From Auriscalpium vulgare (Eukaryota > Basidiomycota > Agaricomycetes > Russulales > Auriscalpiaceae), in contig JAHBBC010000004.1 in the NCBI GenBank assembly GCA_019915015.1, forward strand, positions 2,274,948 through 2,338,947: 64,000 nt of DNA. The letters run 5' to 3'. The notes under the pieces were generated by a model. The model was not told the origin of the DNA. It saw nothing but the letters and a program-made list of their open reading frames with translations, and made no database searches. This document shows positions 33,031 through 43,246 of the stretch, one piece after another. Position 1 is the stretch's first letter; the number at the start of each line of letters is the position of its first letter. The position numbers were made by a program, and so were the translations under genes.

Positions 33031-33364
33031 GTACTCTGTTTACACATAGCACCCCGCGTCCGGTAGCCTGTTGGCGTGCGGGATCCGCTAACAACCGGTA
33101 GTCGCATCGATGTTGTACGAATACACATGTCCTTCGCTCACTCATCCTGGTAGTACTCATCGAATTCCTGCTGCGCTTTCCCTTAGCCAATACATAGGCA
33201 ACACGACATAGCATCGACATGCACGAGCGAAGACTTCTAACTCAGACTGCAGCAGTGCTGCTCATGTGGACATATCATGGCGTAGGGGTGCGCATAGATA
33301 CATGGATGCTTTTGAGGTAATCATGCAACAGGACAAGAGAAACAACCCAGAGCTCGCGAGGCGA
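33031..33364. other. Convergent intergenic region VMA8 / RPL26
   Basis: These 334 bases separate two convergent stop codons and hold their 3' untranslated regions. No additional feature is seen. Confidence 0.5.
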
Positions 33365-34105
33365 TCACTGGTCACAGGTCGTCAGTACGCACGAACGCAG
33401 CTCAAGCGGGGATTACTCACGTCGACCATCTCAACATCCTCACCCGCCTTCTTCGTCTTTGATCGGTCCTTGCGATCAAGGATTGCCCGCCTGAAAGTAT
33501 GAATATTTTAGCGCCGAGGGAGGACGACTGCCACAGCGCAACTCACCGATCCTTGTCCAGCTTGATGTTGATGACAACAACATTGCTCGGGTGAATGCCG
33601 ATGGGGACACTCGAGCCATTCGCCTTGTCGCGCTGCACGCGGTCGACGTGGATGACCCACTTCTTGCGGTACACCTGCGTGACCTTCCCCTCACGCCCCT
33701 TGTACTTCCCGCGCACGATCCGCACCTCATCGTCCTTGCGAATGGGGATTGCCCGGGTCTGCAATGCGAGTGTGAGGCGCCAGGCGAGTTTAGTGGCGGA
33801 GTGAACTACGCACGTTGTGCTTGCCCCGGAGCTCCTTTGAGAGCGACGACGACATGATTTTGCGGCGAATGGATGAGGGCGCCGAGAAGTGCGCCTTGCG
33901 CGACTTGCGCCGGGAGGAAGCGAGATCTGCAGGGTATGGGGGTCGTTAGTTCCATCGTCTCGCAGGCAGAGGTTCCCCGCATCATCCATCCCGCGTTCGA
34001 GCCATCCATCCCTCTCCCGCCTCCTAACGCCCGGTTTCTCGATGCAGCAGGACGGGATGGCATAGCAGCACCCAAAAACGTGAACTGACCGGGGTTGAGC
34101 TTCAT
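33365..34105 (-). CDS. RPL26: 60S ribosomal protein uL24 (L26)
   Basis: Five exons. A tiny first exon at 34105 reads MKLNP. After an intron the second gives [19 protein letters not shown] and [18 protein letters not shown], then a KOW-domain exon [20 protein letters not shown] with [20 protein letters not shown] and [18 protein letters not shown]. The next exon gives [20 protein letters not shown], and an intron placed directly before the stop codon leaves only TGA (33365-33367) in the last exon. Sequence and length match eukaryotic L26. A short first exon and many introns are usual for basidiomycete ribosomal protein genes. Confidence 0.96.
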
Positions 34106-34249
34106 CTTGTTCTTGAGGACGTTGTTGACGGCGACGGCGTAAAATTGGGTTTGGTGAGGATGTGGCGGCCGAATGCGGGTTGGCTGACTAAGCGGAGTTG
34201 TGCTTACTCTTTGGGGGTGCCGCTCCTCGGCTGCACACTCACCACCTCC
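34106..34249. promoter_or_regulatory. Putative bidirectional promoter, RPL26 / FRG1
   Basis: 144 bases separate the divergent start codons of a ribosomal protein gene and an FRG1 gene, so core promoter elements must be shared or overlapping. The call is based on geometry only. Confidence 0.4.
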
Positions 34250-35240
34250 ATGGCCGACGTGCGCTCAACAAAGCTCAAGTTCAAGGGCGACAAGACAAAG
34301 AAGAAGCGCAAGCGGGAGGATGGTGAGGGCGGCAGCAGCAGCAGGCGGCGGCGCACTGACGAGGACGACCAGGGCGACGAGACGTGGGTGCAGCCCAGCC
34401 AGCCCGCTGAGATACGCGGGCCCACCTTCATCTACCACCCCTCCGACCCTGCGCCCATCTCAGTCAATTTCGACGCCACGCGCAACCGCATCATGCTGCT
34501 CCCGCTCGTGGATGCGGGTGCGGACGACCTGCTCGCGCGCACGCCGGGCGACATCGCGCAGGTGTGGGTCACCACGCGCGTCTCGGGCGCGACGACGGTG
34601 AACCTGCGCACGGGCACGGGCGAGGGCAAGTTCCTCTCGTGCGACAAGCACGGGCTCGTGTCCGCAGACCGCGAGGCGCGCGGCCCGCAGGAGGAGTGGA
34701 CGCCCGTCGTGCTCGCGGACGGGATGGTCGCGTTCATGTCCGTGTACGAGAAGTACCTCGCTGTTGACGAGGTCGCGGGCGGGCAGCTTCAGCTGCGCGG
34801 CGACAGCGAGACGGTCGGGTTTGCGGAGCGCTTCTACGTCAAGGTCCAGAGCAAGTACAAGCGCGAGGCGCACGAGGAGGAGAAGAAGAAAGAGGGGAAG
34901 CTGGCAGAGCCGTCGATGGACGAGGCGAATACGAAGTGGGTGACATATCTTCCTCTCGATTCTGTTGTTTGGCTCATTGGGAACAGCAAAATATACCAGG
35001 CTTGGGGAGCCGGCAAGTCCGTCGTGTCGGGCGTTGATAGCAAAGACGTAGGTCCCTCTACGACTTCAAAGCATATCATCTGCTCATTGGATGGACGTAG
35101 CTTAAACGTGCACGCAAGGAGGGGCGACTAGCAGAAAAGCTCCTCGACCAGCGCTCGAAACTGAAGAGGTACGCCCACATATGTGCATGGATGTGGTTCG
35201 TCAACCTGACTGCCACGATATTAGTGACCGGTTCTGCTAG
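34250..35240 (+). CDS. FRG1-like nuclear protein
   Basis: FRG1 is an actin- and RNA-associated nucleolar protein present in spliceosome preparations. The start at 34250 gives MADVRSTKLKFKGDKTKKKR, the typical basic opening. The fascin-like domain follows (GEGKFLSCDKHGLVSADREA, MSVYEKYLAVDEVAGG, RFYVKVQSKYKREAHEEE). Three short introns lead to QAWGAGKSVVSGVDSKD, LKRARKEGRLAEKLLDQRSK and the end LKSDRFC, matching the family C-terminus, which normally ends KADRYC. An upstream in-frame start at 34145 would add 35 poorly conserved residues and is rejected. About 280 residues. Confidence 0.9.
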
Positions 35241-35449
35241 AGTTTGGAATGGGGCCCTAGAGGGTCCTAGCCATGTTTTACAATGCTGTATCGTATGATT
35301 GTAATTGTATTGTGAAGGTTTTTCGAGGGTGGGATAAATGAGCACGGACTGAGACATCTGAGCATCGAACAAGCGCCGGACGCACGCGGCGCGTCGTAGG
35401 TCGCAGTCGCGATCCCTTTCTTGTCCACACCCTTCTTCGCACCTCCGCC

Positions 35450-37293
35450 ATGGTCCCCAAACACTCCAGTGTCCCAGACGCGTACGCCGCCCTTGGGCTC
35501 GACCAGGTGCGTTGTTTCAGCGTGGCATAGACGTCGTCTCACCGCGCGCGCACAGGGCGCCTCAATTGAGACTGTCAAAAGCGCGTACAAGCAGGTGCGT
35601 GCCCGTCGACACCTGCGAAAAACGCGTTTTCCGCGCTCACACACCTCCAGCTCGCCCTCAAGACACACCCTGATAAGAACCCGGGCAACGAGCAGGCCAC
35701 AGAGCAATTCCAGAAGATCAGCGAAGCCTACAATGTCCTAATGAAGCATCTCGACACGTCGTCGCCTCCCCCTCGCCGGCCACCTTTTGGCTCGTCTTCT
35801 GGCGGCCATGGGAACTACGATGACGAGTACGACAGCAGCGATGAAGAAGGGTACTACGATGAGGAAGATCTCAACTTCTACATGTGAGTTCCCGTCGCTC
35901 GGTGCCGCAAGCCCTTGCCCAAAACGGAGGGCACCAGGTTCATGTTCGAAGAGTTTATGCATGGTCGAGGGACTCGCTTCGCATCCCCTCGTAAGTACTC
36001 TCTTGAATGCCGGCCGTTAGCAGCCCTACATCCGCTCTGGCAGGCTTTCATTTCGTGTACCACGGCGCGCCCCCGGAAAAACGAGAACCCGTCTACGACC
36101 CCGAGCACGCTCGCCGTCTGTGCGAACAACAAGAGGCCGCAGAGTCGCGTCGTGTCGAAGAAGCCGCTGCGCGTAAGGCGGCCCAGGAGGAGGAGCGCAT
36201 TCGCGGTCAGCTGGATCCGCTACTCCCGCCTGTCACAATATATTAACTCTGGTTGTCATATAGAGCGCAAGGCCGCAGAGGACAGACAGAAAGCCAAACA
36301 ATCTGGGAAAAAAGCCAAGGCAGAGGCGGAGCGCAAGTCGGCGGAGCAGGCCGTGCGGGCGCAGCAGGAGCGCGTGCAGACGCTGCGCTCGAGCGTCTTT
36401 GCTGCGGCGCGGCGCGGGGAGGCGCAGAAAGTCAAGAAGGGCGTGTGGGAGGACGGCGTGGACGTGACTGGTGGCGAGGTGAAGTACGAGGAGTTCGTCC
36501 AAAATGTGCCTGCGGACAAGAAAGAAACGCTCCTGCACATCGCGGCGCGGCGCGGCGACGCGGACCTTGTCGAGTGGCTGCTTTCGCATAGTACGTGCAC
36601 CTCCTACGCGCGAGCTTATGCACCCATCTTGACCTTGACCCCTTAGACGCTGAAGCGGAGGAATGCAATGCAGACGACTTGTCGGCCTTCCACCTCGCCG
36701 TGCGTGCAGGCCACACGGCCTGCATGAAGCCCTTCTTCAACGAGTACCCGCCCGGGGAGTCGGACCACACCGCGATCTACCGCGCGCCCCCGTCAACGTC
36801 GGTTGTACGCCTCGCCGTCGCGTCCGGCGTGCCCGAGGCCGTGTGGCTCGTGCTCGAGAAAAAACTCGCGTCGAAGCGCGAGACCCGCGGCGCGTGGGAC
36901 GCGTTCGCCGGGCCCGGCGCCCCGCGCGCGCGCGCGGCCGCGTCGAAGGCGGACACGCAGACGCGCGAAGAGATCGCGAACCTGCTCGTCTCGTACGGGG
37001 ACATCGTCGTCCAGCAGCCCGCGCCGCGCGCGCCGTCGGACGCAGCCGCGTCGTCGGTCGAGTCGTCGCCGCAGCCAGAGACGCCGACGGACGAGGCGCG
37101 GACCGGCGGCGCACAGCGGTACCGTGGCCGGGGGAAGCCGTCGTTCTCGTCGGCGCCGCGTCCCGACCGAGAGGAGGGCGGGCGTCCGCTGAACGGGCAG
37201 GGTGGTGAAGGCGCTGGCCGCGGGAGGGCCCGTGGCAGAGGGCGCGGGCGCGGTCGCGGTCGCGGTGCTGCGCCACCCCAGACCTCGGTATAA
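35450..37293 (+). CDS. J-domain protein with ankyrin repeats and RGG tail
   Basis: The start at 35450 gives MVPKHSSVPDAYAALGLDQ. Introns split the J domain; exons join as GASIETVKSAYKQ and LALKTHPDKNPGNEQATEQF with the essential HPD motif for HSP70 stimulation, then KISEAYNVLMKHL. An acidic Tyr-rich linker and FMFEEFMHGRGTRFASP follow. A long charged coiled coil (KQSGKKAKAEAERKSAEQAV) leads to ankyrin repeats (KETLLHIAARRGDADLVEWL; DDLSAFHLAVRAGHTACM). The C-terminus is a glycine/arginine repeat (GRGRARGRGRGRGRGRG) ending PPQTSV. The combination suggests a ribosome- or RNA-linked co-chaperone, by analogy to J proteins with charged regions; that role is inference. Confidence 0.82.
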
Positions 37294-38115
37294 TCCACCT
37301 GTCAATCTCACTTTTTGTTCCCTTTCTGCTCCCCAGGGCTCAGAACGTCCCAGCGCTCGCCGGCACCATATATTTCCGCTATTCTCAGAAGACATCATCG
37401 ACCAACATCCATCCTCATCATTTCGTTCCGGTTCATTTTGCTATTGTACAGCCACATTTGCATATATACAAGCTTCTTGTCACTTGATGATACCTAGTTC
37501 TACGTCGCACGGCAGAGTCTCTTTTGTTCGGCGTGTTACCTACTGCATAATATTTTCTCGTGTTTCTTGTCGCCCAGCCGAACTCAAAGTTGGCGCCTCG
37601 TAAGTGATGGCAGCATGAATGACAATGTGTTTTTTGCCTGCGTCGAGTAGACTGGTAACCAGCTTTATATCAACAGTGACGACGGAGTGGGTACTGTGAG
37701 ATATAGATGCGTCGAGAGCGAGGTACCGGTCTTCCTAGTAGTAAGTCGCAACGGTGGCGCAAAGTTCAACTCGATTCCCTGTTACTCTGCGCCTCCTTGA
37801 ATAGGTCAAGACGTCGTCGTCACGGAAAGCGAAATGTTTTGGACTGTCAACAGACCAAAGAAATTGGGGAGCGGTGGACATTGTGACTTGCCAACCAATT
37901 ACTCGCCGCCGACGTTGTTGTGGTTTGTTGAATTCACAAGCCTGTTGGTCAATATGCGCAAACAACGCTCACTTCCATTTTGTCGGATTTCCAAACTTTC
38001 CAAGCTGAGGTTGACTTCGCGACAGCGCTGGCCGTCTCCAGGTATAATCATATCTTCTCATTTATTGCCTTGCGCTAAATTGAGGTTCTTTCTTCTGTCA
38101 TGTGTGTCGCAGCCT
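37294..38115. other. Intergenic region, right part belongs to the segmental duplication
   Basis: The left part is the 3' region of the J-domain gene. From about 37780 the sequence is homologous to 43247 onward (ggtcaagacgtcgt, then gttgttgtgg.ttgttgaattc, then gccgtctccaggtataatca), so the duplicated block begins upstream of the coding part of the paralogue pair. A 5' exon with an intron starting at the conserved gtataatcatatc may exist here, but the frames do not join clearly. Confidence 0.45.
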
Positions 38116-39109
38116 ATGGCTCTCACTGGACTGTACGCACGCCTGCATTCAACCACGCCCTTCTTCGCAGTCCCTCCGTGGTGCGGAAGGAGATTCTTCA
38201 TGGCCTCTTGTGTCCTCTCCCGGCTTCCAAAAAAAGCCATTCCTGATATCCGGACACTCGACCCCTCCAAACTTATCCCCTCCGACTTCGTTGACCTCTC
38301 TGGGCGCAGTCCGGTCGCGTACAACGCGCGCCTGGCCGACAACTTGCGGATTCGCACTGTGAGCGCGCTATACTACGCATACGCCTTGGGAGACAATGCC
38401 AGATTTCCAACCGATACGCGCGGCTTCCTCTACTTCCACGCGCCATCGCGCGAGGTGCGGTTCCGCCTACTAGCCAGTAATGACCCACGCCACTTCGCGA
38501 AGGGCACAGACCTCGCGCTCCCCAGTGGCGAGCCGTGGTGCTTGAAGAGGGCCGTGCTCGCTACGAGAGCGCGTGCTGCCGGTTTCCGTGCGTTGCTCAG
38601 GCAGGACGGGGTCCGTATGGATGCGCTGGCAGAGTCGTCGTCGCATCGTCCAGCGACGCAGCCCAGCCTCTGGCAGCGCCGCAAGCACGCGCACCGCGTG
38701 ACGCGGCTCGGCGAAACGTTTCCGGTCCAATTTGCCTCGCGACAGATATCCCTGGCCGTCGGGACGCCTGCGGCGTTGGTGTCGTGGAAAAGCCCGTTTA
38801 CGCGGAGCGTGCAGCCACAGGACCCTGGTGCGCGGTACCCTCTTGCTAAATCTTATCTTCGCTGATTTCCCTAGCGTAGGTCAAGCGCTGATCGCCTTTG
38901 AGCGCTCACCGCTTCCTGAGCATCGCGGTCGACGTGTCCTCGTTTTACGTGTGCACAAAATATCAGGGAAACCTCAACTTCGTCCCGAAAGGAAGGCCCT
39001 TCCGAATCACCATTTGTACATGCCTAAAGAGGGGAGTTTGATCTATAGGAGGAAGAGGGGAGCGAGCCTGCGCCCTGAACCCACCTGGTCGTCCCACTAT
39101 ACAGGCTAA
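38116..39109 (+). pseudogene. Unknown Polyporales-type protein, paralogue 1, C-terminus destroyed by transposon insertion
   Basis: Two exons, join(38116..38834, 38875..39109), keep frame through a 40 nt intron placed exactly as in paralogue 2. Shared text includes LDPSKLIPSDFVDLSGR, YNARLADNLRIRT, DTRGFLYFHAPSREVRFRL and LALPSGEPWC. After the shared LRPEP segment the frame enters the foldback element at 39082 and stops at 39107-39109, replacing the conserved tail with TWSSHYTG. The remainder of the original last exon lies beyond the element at 41647-41745. Function is unknown. The true start could be further upstream, because a second frame in exon 1 also looks partly conserved. Confidence 0.75.
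39074..39081. repeat. Target-site duplication, left copy
   Basis: CCTGAACC directly before the element equals the eight bases directly after it at 41647-41654. Paralogue 2 has one copy (44506-44513) at the matching place in its intact exon. Confidence 0.92.
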
Positions 39110-39779
39110 AGTAAGCACGTCGGAGAGGGTCTCCGTCGCGCTTAGTATAGCACGAACTTAGTAGCGCCCTCTGGCAAAATATCGAGCACTTTACTGCCCA
39201 GGACAACCGGATCGAGGCGTCTCGTCATCACCGGATCCCACGCCGCGTCCCGCATACGTCAGCTTCCCCTTTCGGTCCACTCGTCGTCACCGTGGCCGCC
39301 GGCGTGCTCGCTGTCTCGACGACGACCTTGCCTCCCGCCCCCACCATGGACCCTACAGCTCTACAACTTCGTATATATTGTCCTACGGCAGTCATATAGT
39401 CACTGGTAGGTGCGCTTCTTGCGCGCCGCCTCCTGCTCCCCTCCTCCGGGTGCCGACAATGTGCAGGCAGCGGTGAGCACTCTATCACGTTCTCTGTCAT
39501 GCTCACGAGCCTCGTAATTTGCACAAAATAGAAACGGTGCTCTATGTGCAGGTCCGTGAGGCCGCTTCCGGTGCGCCGCCCCCCGAACGAGCCCGCCGAC
39601 GCTACCGACGCTGACGGTGCGGAGCCTGCCACGCATTCACCACGGCATATACGACCCCCATACTCCGTAGGCTCCATCATGTACGCATACTACAACAGAC
39701 AGCCTCCCCGCTTTGTGCGCGCCCCTTCTCACTCCCGTCCTGCGGATGTCACCAATGTCTAGAATGGTGAGCTCTCTCC
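39082..39779. repeat. Left perfect arm of the foldback element
   Basis: Pairs with 40949-41646; every position i here corresponds to 80728 minus i there. It contains a 150-codon frame on the minus strand (39228-39680) that recurs identically in the right arm, without recognisable domain. Confidence 0.93.
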
Positions 39780-39957
39780 TGCCTTCTTTGCGCCTTCCAT
39801 AGCCCTGAAATCTTACACGTGGCAGCATGCGCCTGATGGCTATTCGACTGAATGCGCGCTTTTAGTCCGCCGCTGTCCAGATGCTCCCGCCGACGCCGCC
39901 GCTTCCAACGCCGACGAGCCCGCCCAGCCCTCATACCACATCCCACCGCCTCCGTAA
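39780..39957. repeat. Left inner diverged extension of the inverted repeat
   Basis: Homologous to the reverse complement of about 40783-40948 (for example ctcccgccgacgccgccgctt and cgacgagcccgcc are shared) but with many substitutions. The first mismatch, at 39780, is abrupt. Confidence 0.75.
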
Positions 39958-40782
39958 TTTTTATCGAGCATCTTACCTATAGTTCAATGTACCCAATATG
40001 TGCGCTTTCTGAGTGCGATGACCCCTCTGGGTCTGGCGATGTCGCCGGAAGCTTCGACAAAGAGTTCACATACTGACCTCAGTCCTTGATCGGAGCGTAC
40101 ATTATGTTCTGTGCGAAAGGGATCAGTACTCATGCACGCAATGCGTGACTTGAAATTGTAAAATACTTGTTAAACCGAGCTCACCGTCGCGCCCAGTGCC
40201 GTCGCCGACGACGCCGACGGGCGCGTTACTTCGTTCAATTTTTCTCTGACTAGTGTGAATCTACTTGGTATCACTTATGCGAATACTGCTACAGACTCAC
40301 ATAATAAATGAGTGAATTTCAGAATACTAACAACGCAGCATGTTACAGGTGCGGGTGCGATAGCCGACTCTGTACTGTCGCCACAGTGAAAGCCCACACA
40401 GGCCCTACCTTTAACCACAAAATTGCAGAATTATCCATGGCTTTCAATGCCTTCCGCAGCAATCAGGATCATGATGTTTCAACAGGATCCGACGACAGGA
40501 TCGAGCGCGTCGGCGCTATCAGCGATGGAGCGATCAAAGACGGCGAGCACGATCGCCACATGATAAAATAAATCGTAACGTCGAATTACATTGTGACTAC
40601 TTGTATGTACATGCATATAAGATTTGGTGAGTATTCATCGAGAGATAACAGCAGTATATGAGCTCAACGCTGCGGGTCTCGGCAACATCACCGGGTCCAA
40701 ACGCGCAATGGAGTTCACAAAGCGGGTGTCGAGAACACAATCTACTACATACAAGAGACTATGTGCAAAAGCATGGAGGCGG
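39958..40782. other. Unique centre of the foldback element
   Basis: About 825 bases not shared between the two arms, AT-richer than the arms. A frame of 87 codons (40308-40571) has no known motif. It would be the loop if the element folded on itself. Confidence 0.6.
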
Positions 40783-40948
40783 TGAGATGTGGTATGAGGG
40801 CGGGGCGGGCTCGTCGGCGTTTGAAGCGGCGGCGTCGGCGGGAGCGTTCCGATGGCGGCGCACTGAAAGCGCTACTGTATTCGGCTAGCCATTGCACGCA
40901 TGCTACCATGTACAAGATTTCATGGCTCTGGAAGGGACATAGAAGGCG

Positions 40949-41646
40949 GGAGAGAGCTCACCATTCTAGACATTGGTGACATCCGCAGGACGGGAGTGAG
41001 AAGGGGCGCGCACAAAGCGGGGAGGCTGTCTGTTGTAGTATGCGTACATGATGGAGCCTACGGAGTATGGGGGTCGTATATGCCGTGGTGAATGCGTGGC
41101 AGGCTCCGCACCGTCAGCGTCGGTAGCGTCGGCGGGCTCGTTCGGGGGGCGGCGCACCGGAAGCGGCCTCACGGACCTGCACATAGAGCACCGTTTCTAT
41201 TTTGTGCAAATTACGAGGCTCGTGAGCATGACAGAGAACGTGATAGAGTGCTCACCGCTGCCTGCACATTGTCGGCACCCGGAGGAGGGGAGCAGGAGGC
41301 GGCGCGCAAGAAGCGCACCTACCAGTGACTATATGACTGCCGTAGGACAATATATACGAAGTTGTAGAGCTGTAGGGTCCATGGTGGGGGCGGGAGGCAA
41401 GGTCGTCGTCGAGACAGCGAGCACGCCGGCGGCCACGGTGACGACGAGTGGACCGAAAGGGGAAGCTGACGTATGCGGGACGCGGCGTGGGATCCGGTGA
41501 TGACGAGACGCCTCGATCCGGTTGTCCTGGGCAGTAAAGTGCTCGATATTTTGCCAGAGGGCGCTACTAAGTTCGTGCTATACTAAGCGCGACGGAGACC
41601 CTCTCCGACGTGCTTACTTTAGCCTGTATAGTGGGACGACCAGGTG
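40949..41646. repeat. Right perfect arm of the foldback element
   Basis: Reverse complement of 39082-39779, including the mirrored 150-codon frame at 41048-41500. It ends CCAGGTG directly before the right target-site duplication. Confidence 0.93.
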
Positions 41647-41745
41647 CCTGAACCATGGTCGTATGATCTTGATGTACAGAGGCGGCGGGGTTCTGACTGG
41701 GTCTTTGAATTGTTCCGTAAACTGTGGGACGACGACGTCTCTTGA
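41647..41745 (+). pseudogene. Displaced 3' end of paralogue 1 exon 2
   Basis: Directly after the element comes the second CCTGAACC, then sequence that aligns with the last exon of paralogue 2 (gtatgat.ttga.g.acag.ggcgg, then tgtgggac.acga). In the exon frame it would read through RKLWDDDVS to a stop at 41743-41745. It is cut off from its gene by the insertion. Confidence 0.85.
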
Positions 41746-41909
41746 ATCACGCGTAATGTGTAAAACTGGTTGTCCCCGGCGATGTTCCCTATCGTACAAC
41801 GCTGACACTGTATAGGGTGCAGCCGGCCCGGGCCCCCGCCTCCTTCAAGTCTCTCCGCCCAAGGCTGACATCTTTTCTTCTGCAACTTTCCAGATGTACA
41901 TACGCAATG

Positions 41910-42981
41910 TCTGGGCAACCCCTCCCAGACCCTCATGCTGACTTTGACGGAGAGAAGCTCCAGGCGTACCTGCGATGCGCTCAATATGAAAAGCAGGCTA
42001 TCGAAGAGAATAGCAATAGCGACGGCCTCGACCTTGCGGCTATGGCAGCGCGCGTGGTGGGCTATATGCTTCTCCATCTGCCCTCGGCGAACGGCATTAC
42101 ACGTATCGTCACTGCCATCAATGGCGGCGATGGCAATGAAGGGCTGTTGTCGATGGCGGCAGCCTTCATCGACTTCATCGCAGTTGCATGTGAGTCCTGC
42201 TCGTCAGTTGTCAATGTTCCCGCATTGATGGCCTTGCAGTCTTCTTATGGAAGAATGTTATGGACGTGCCTCTGTACCCCGAGCCTCAGTCCCCGTGCTT
42301 GGTTCACCTAATGTTGCCACCAGCGACGAGACGGTCAACAGTACAATCTACCTGCCAGCACTCGTCAGTTTGACGTCCCTTCCCCTATCCGCCCTGGTGC
42401 TGACTATCCGCAGGCTCTCAAGCGTGAAAGTTTCCGTTGTGCGCTGAATCCTTCTTGCATCAAATATCAGTCGTGCACTTTCCGCACGATCACAGCCAGG
42501 CGAGTATTTGCGATATATGAGGTGCTGCTGGATCCTTCCTCCACTCACAATCCTGACCGAAGAGTGGGGATGCCGACATGCTGAGTGTCATCTATGGCAC
42601 GGGCATTGAGGGCATGCGCAATATCATGCTGATGGACGCAGAAACCAACATTATGTTTGACGATTGCGCGTTATGGTTAGAAGCGGAGGTCAGTGCTTCA
42701 TAGAAGTCCTTCTGTCCGCTTTAGAATCTGACTACTGCTCAAGGATAATAGTTACACTGGTATCTTTGCTATCAATGAGGGCATTCTCATTGGATATCCG
42801 GACAGGAGAGTCATATTCAACACATCCGCTTATGCCGACTCCGATGAGAAGACTCCATCCACCGGACCCACAGGTGTTGGCTACCCACGCGGCCTACGCA
42901 CAGGTCGTGAATTTGTCAGGCGTTAGAGAGTCTATGGAAGAGATCGTACCAGATGCAGCAAAGGCGTCATGGACCATGGAA
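41910..42981 (+). pseudogene. HNH-endonuclease-family gene (PF13391-like), decayed
   Basis: The N-terminal exon reads MSGQPLPDPHADFDGEKLQA, AARVVGYMLLHLPSANGITR and MAAAFIDFIAV, the usual helical leader of a Polyporales HNH family. An exon with RPGADYPQALKRESFRCAL follows, where the family has a KR..FRC segment. Then come IYGTGIEGMRNIMLM and FDDCALWLEAE, and the C-terminal PQVLATHAAYAQVVNLSG. The pieces fall in the right order but need frame changes to join, for example after 42830. The expected His-containing catalytic segment between FRC and the IYG motif is not recognisable. It lies between the two paralogues. Family assignment is from memory of these motifs and is moderate. Confidence 0.45.
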
Positions 42982-43246
42982 TAGTAACTTGATGTACGCG
43001 TAGAGTGTTGTAGTTGTATGCGAATCGGGCATCCGGCGCGCCTGCACAGGCAGACTCAATTCTTCGCAGGCTCAGGCTCCAAGAGGACGCCGCTGATATG
43101 GGTATCCTTAAGCTATCTCAAAACAGCACCCTCGACGGCAAACCACGGGTTAGATGCACACCTCATCAAAGTGATAGGCCCCTTTGAAGGCCCAGCAAAT
43201 TGCCAATGTGATAAGGCGCCTTCTTGCACGGCGGCGATCGATTCAC

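Larger units (their letters stand above)
39082..41646. mobile_element. Foldback-type non-autonomous DNA transposon with 698 bp terminal inverted repeats
   Basis: The element is 2,565 bp. It begins CACCTGGTCGTCCCACTATA and ends with the exact reverse complement. The outer 698 bp of each end (39082-39779 and 40949-41646) match base for base wherever I compared them. Inside, a further 165-180 bp on each side are homologous but clearly diverged, and the centre is unique. The flanking 8 bp duplication and the interrupted gene exon show it arrived by transposition. No transposase motif is visible, so it would need an enzyme from elsewhere. An 8 bp duplication is typical of hAT elements, whereas such long inverted repeats are more typical of foldback or Mutator-like elements; the superfamily is undecided. 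Confidence 0.93.

Noticed and set aside
39228..39680. 150-codon frame in the transposon arms as a transposase
   Set aside because: No DDE, RNase-H or zinc-finger pattern, too short, and present twice because it lies in the inverted repeat.
39082..41646. Assembly error producing a false palindrome
   Set aside because: The 8 bp target duplication, the diverged inner arms and the unique centre are not expected from a simple mirrored misassembly; still worth confirming with long reads.
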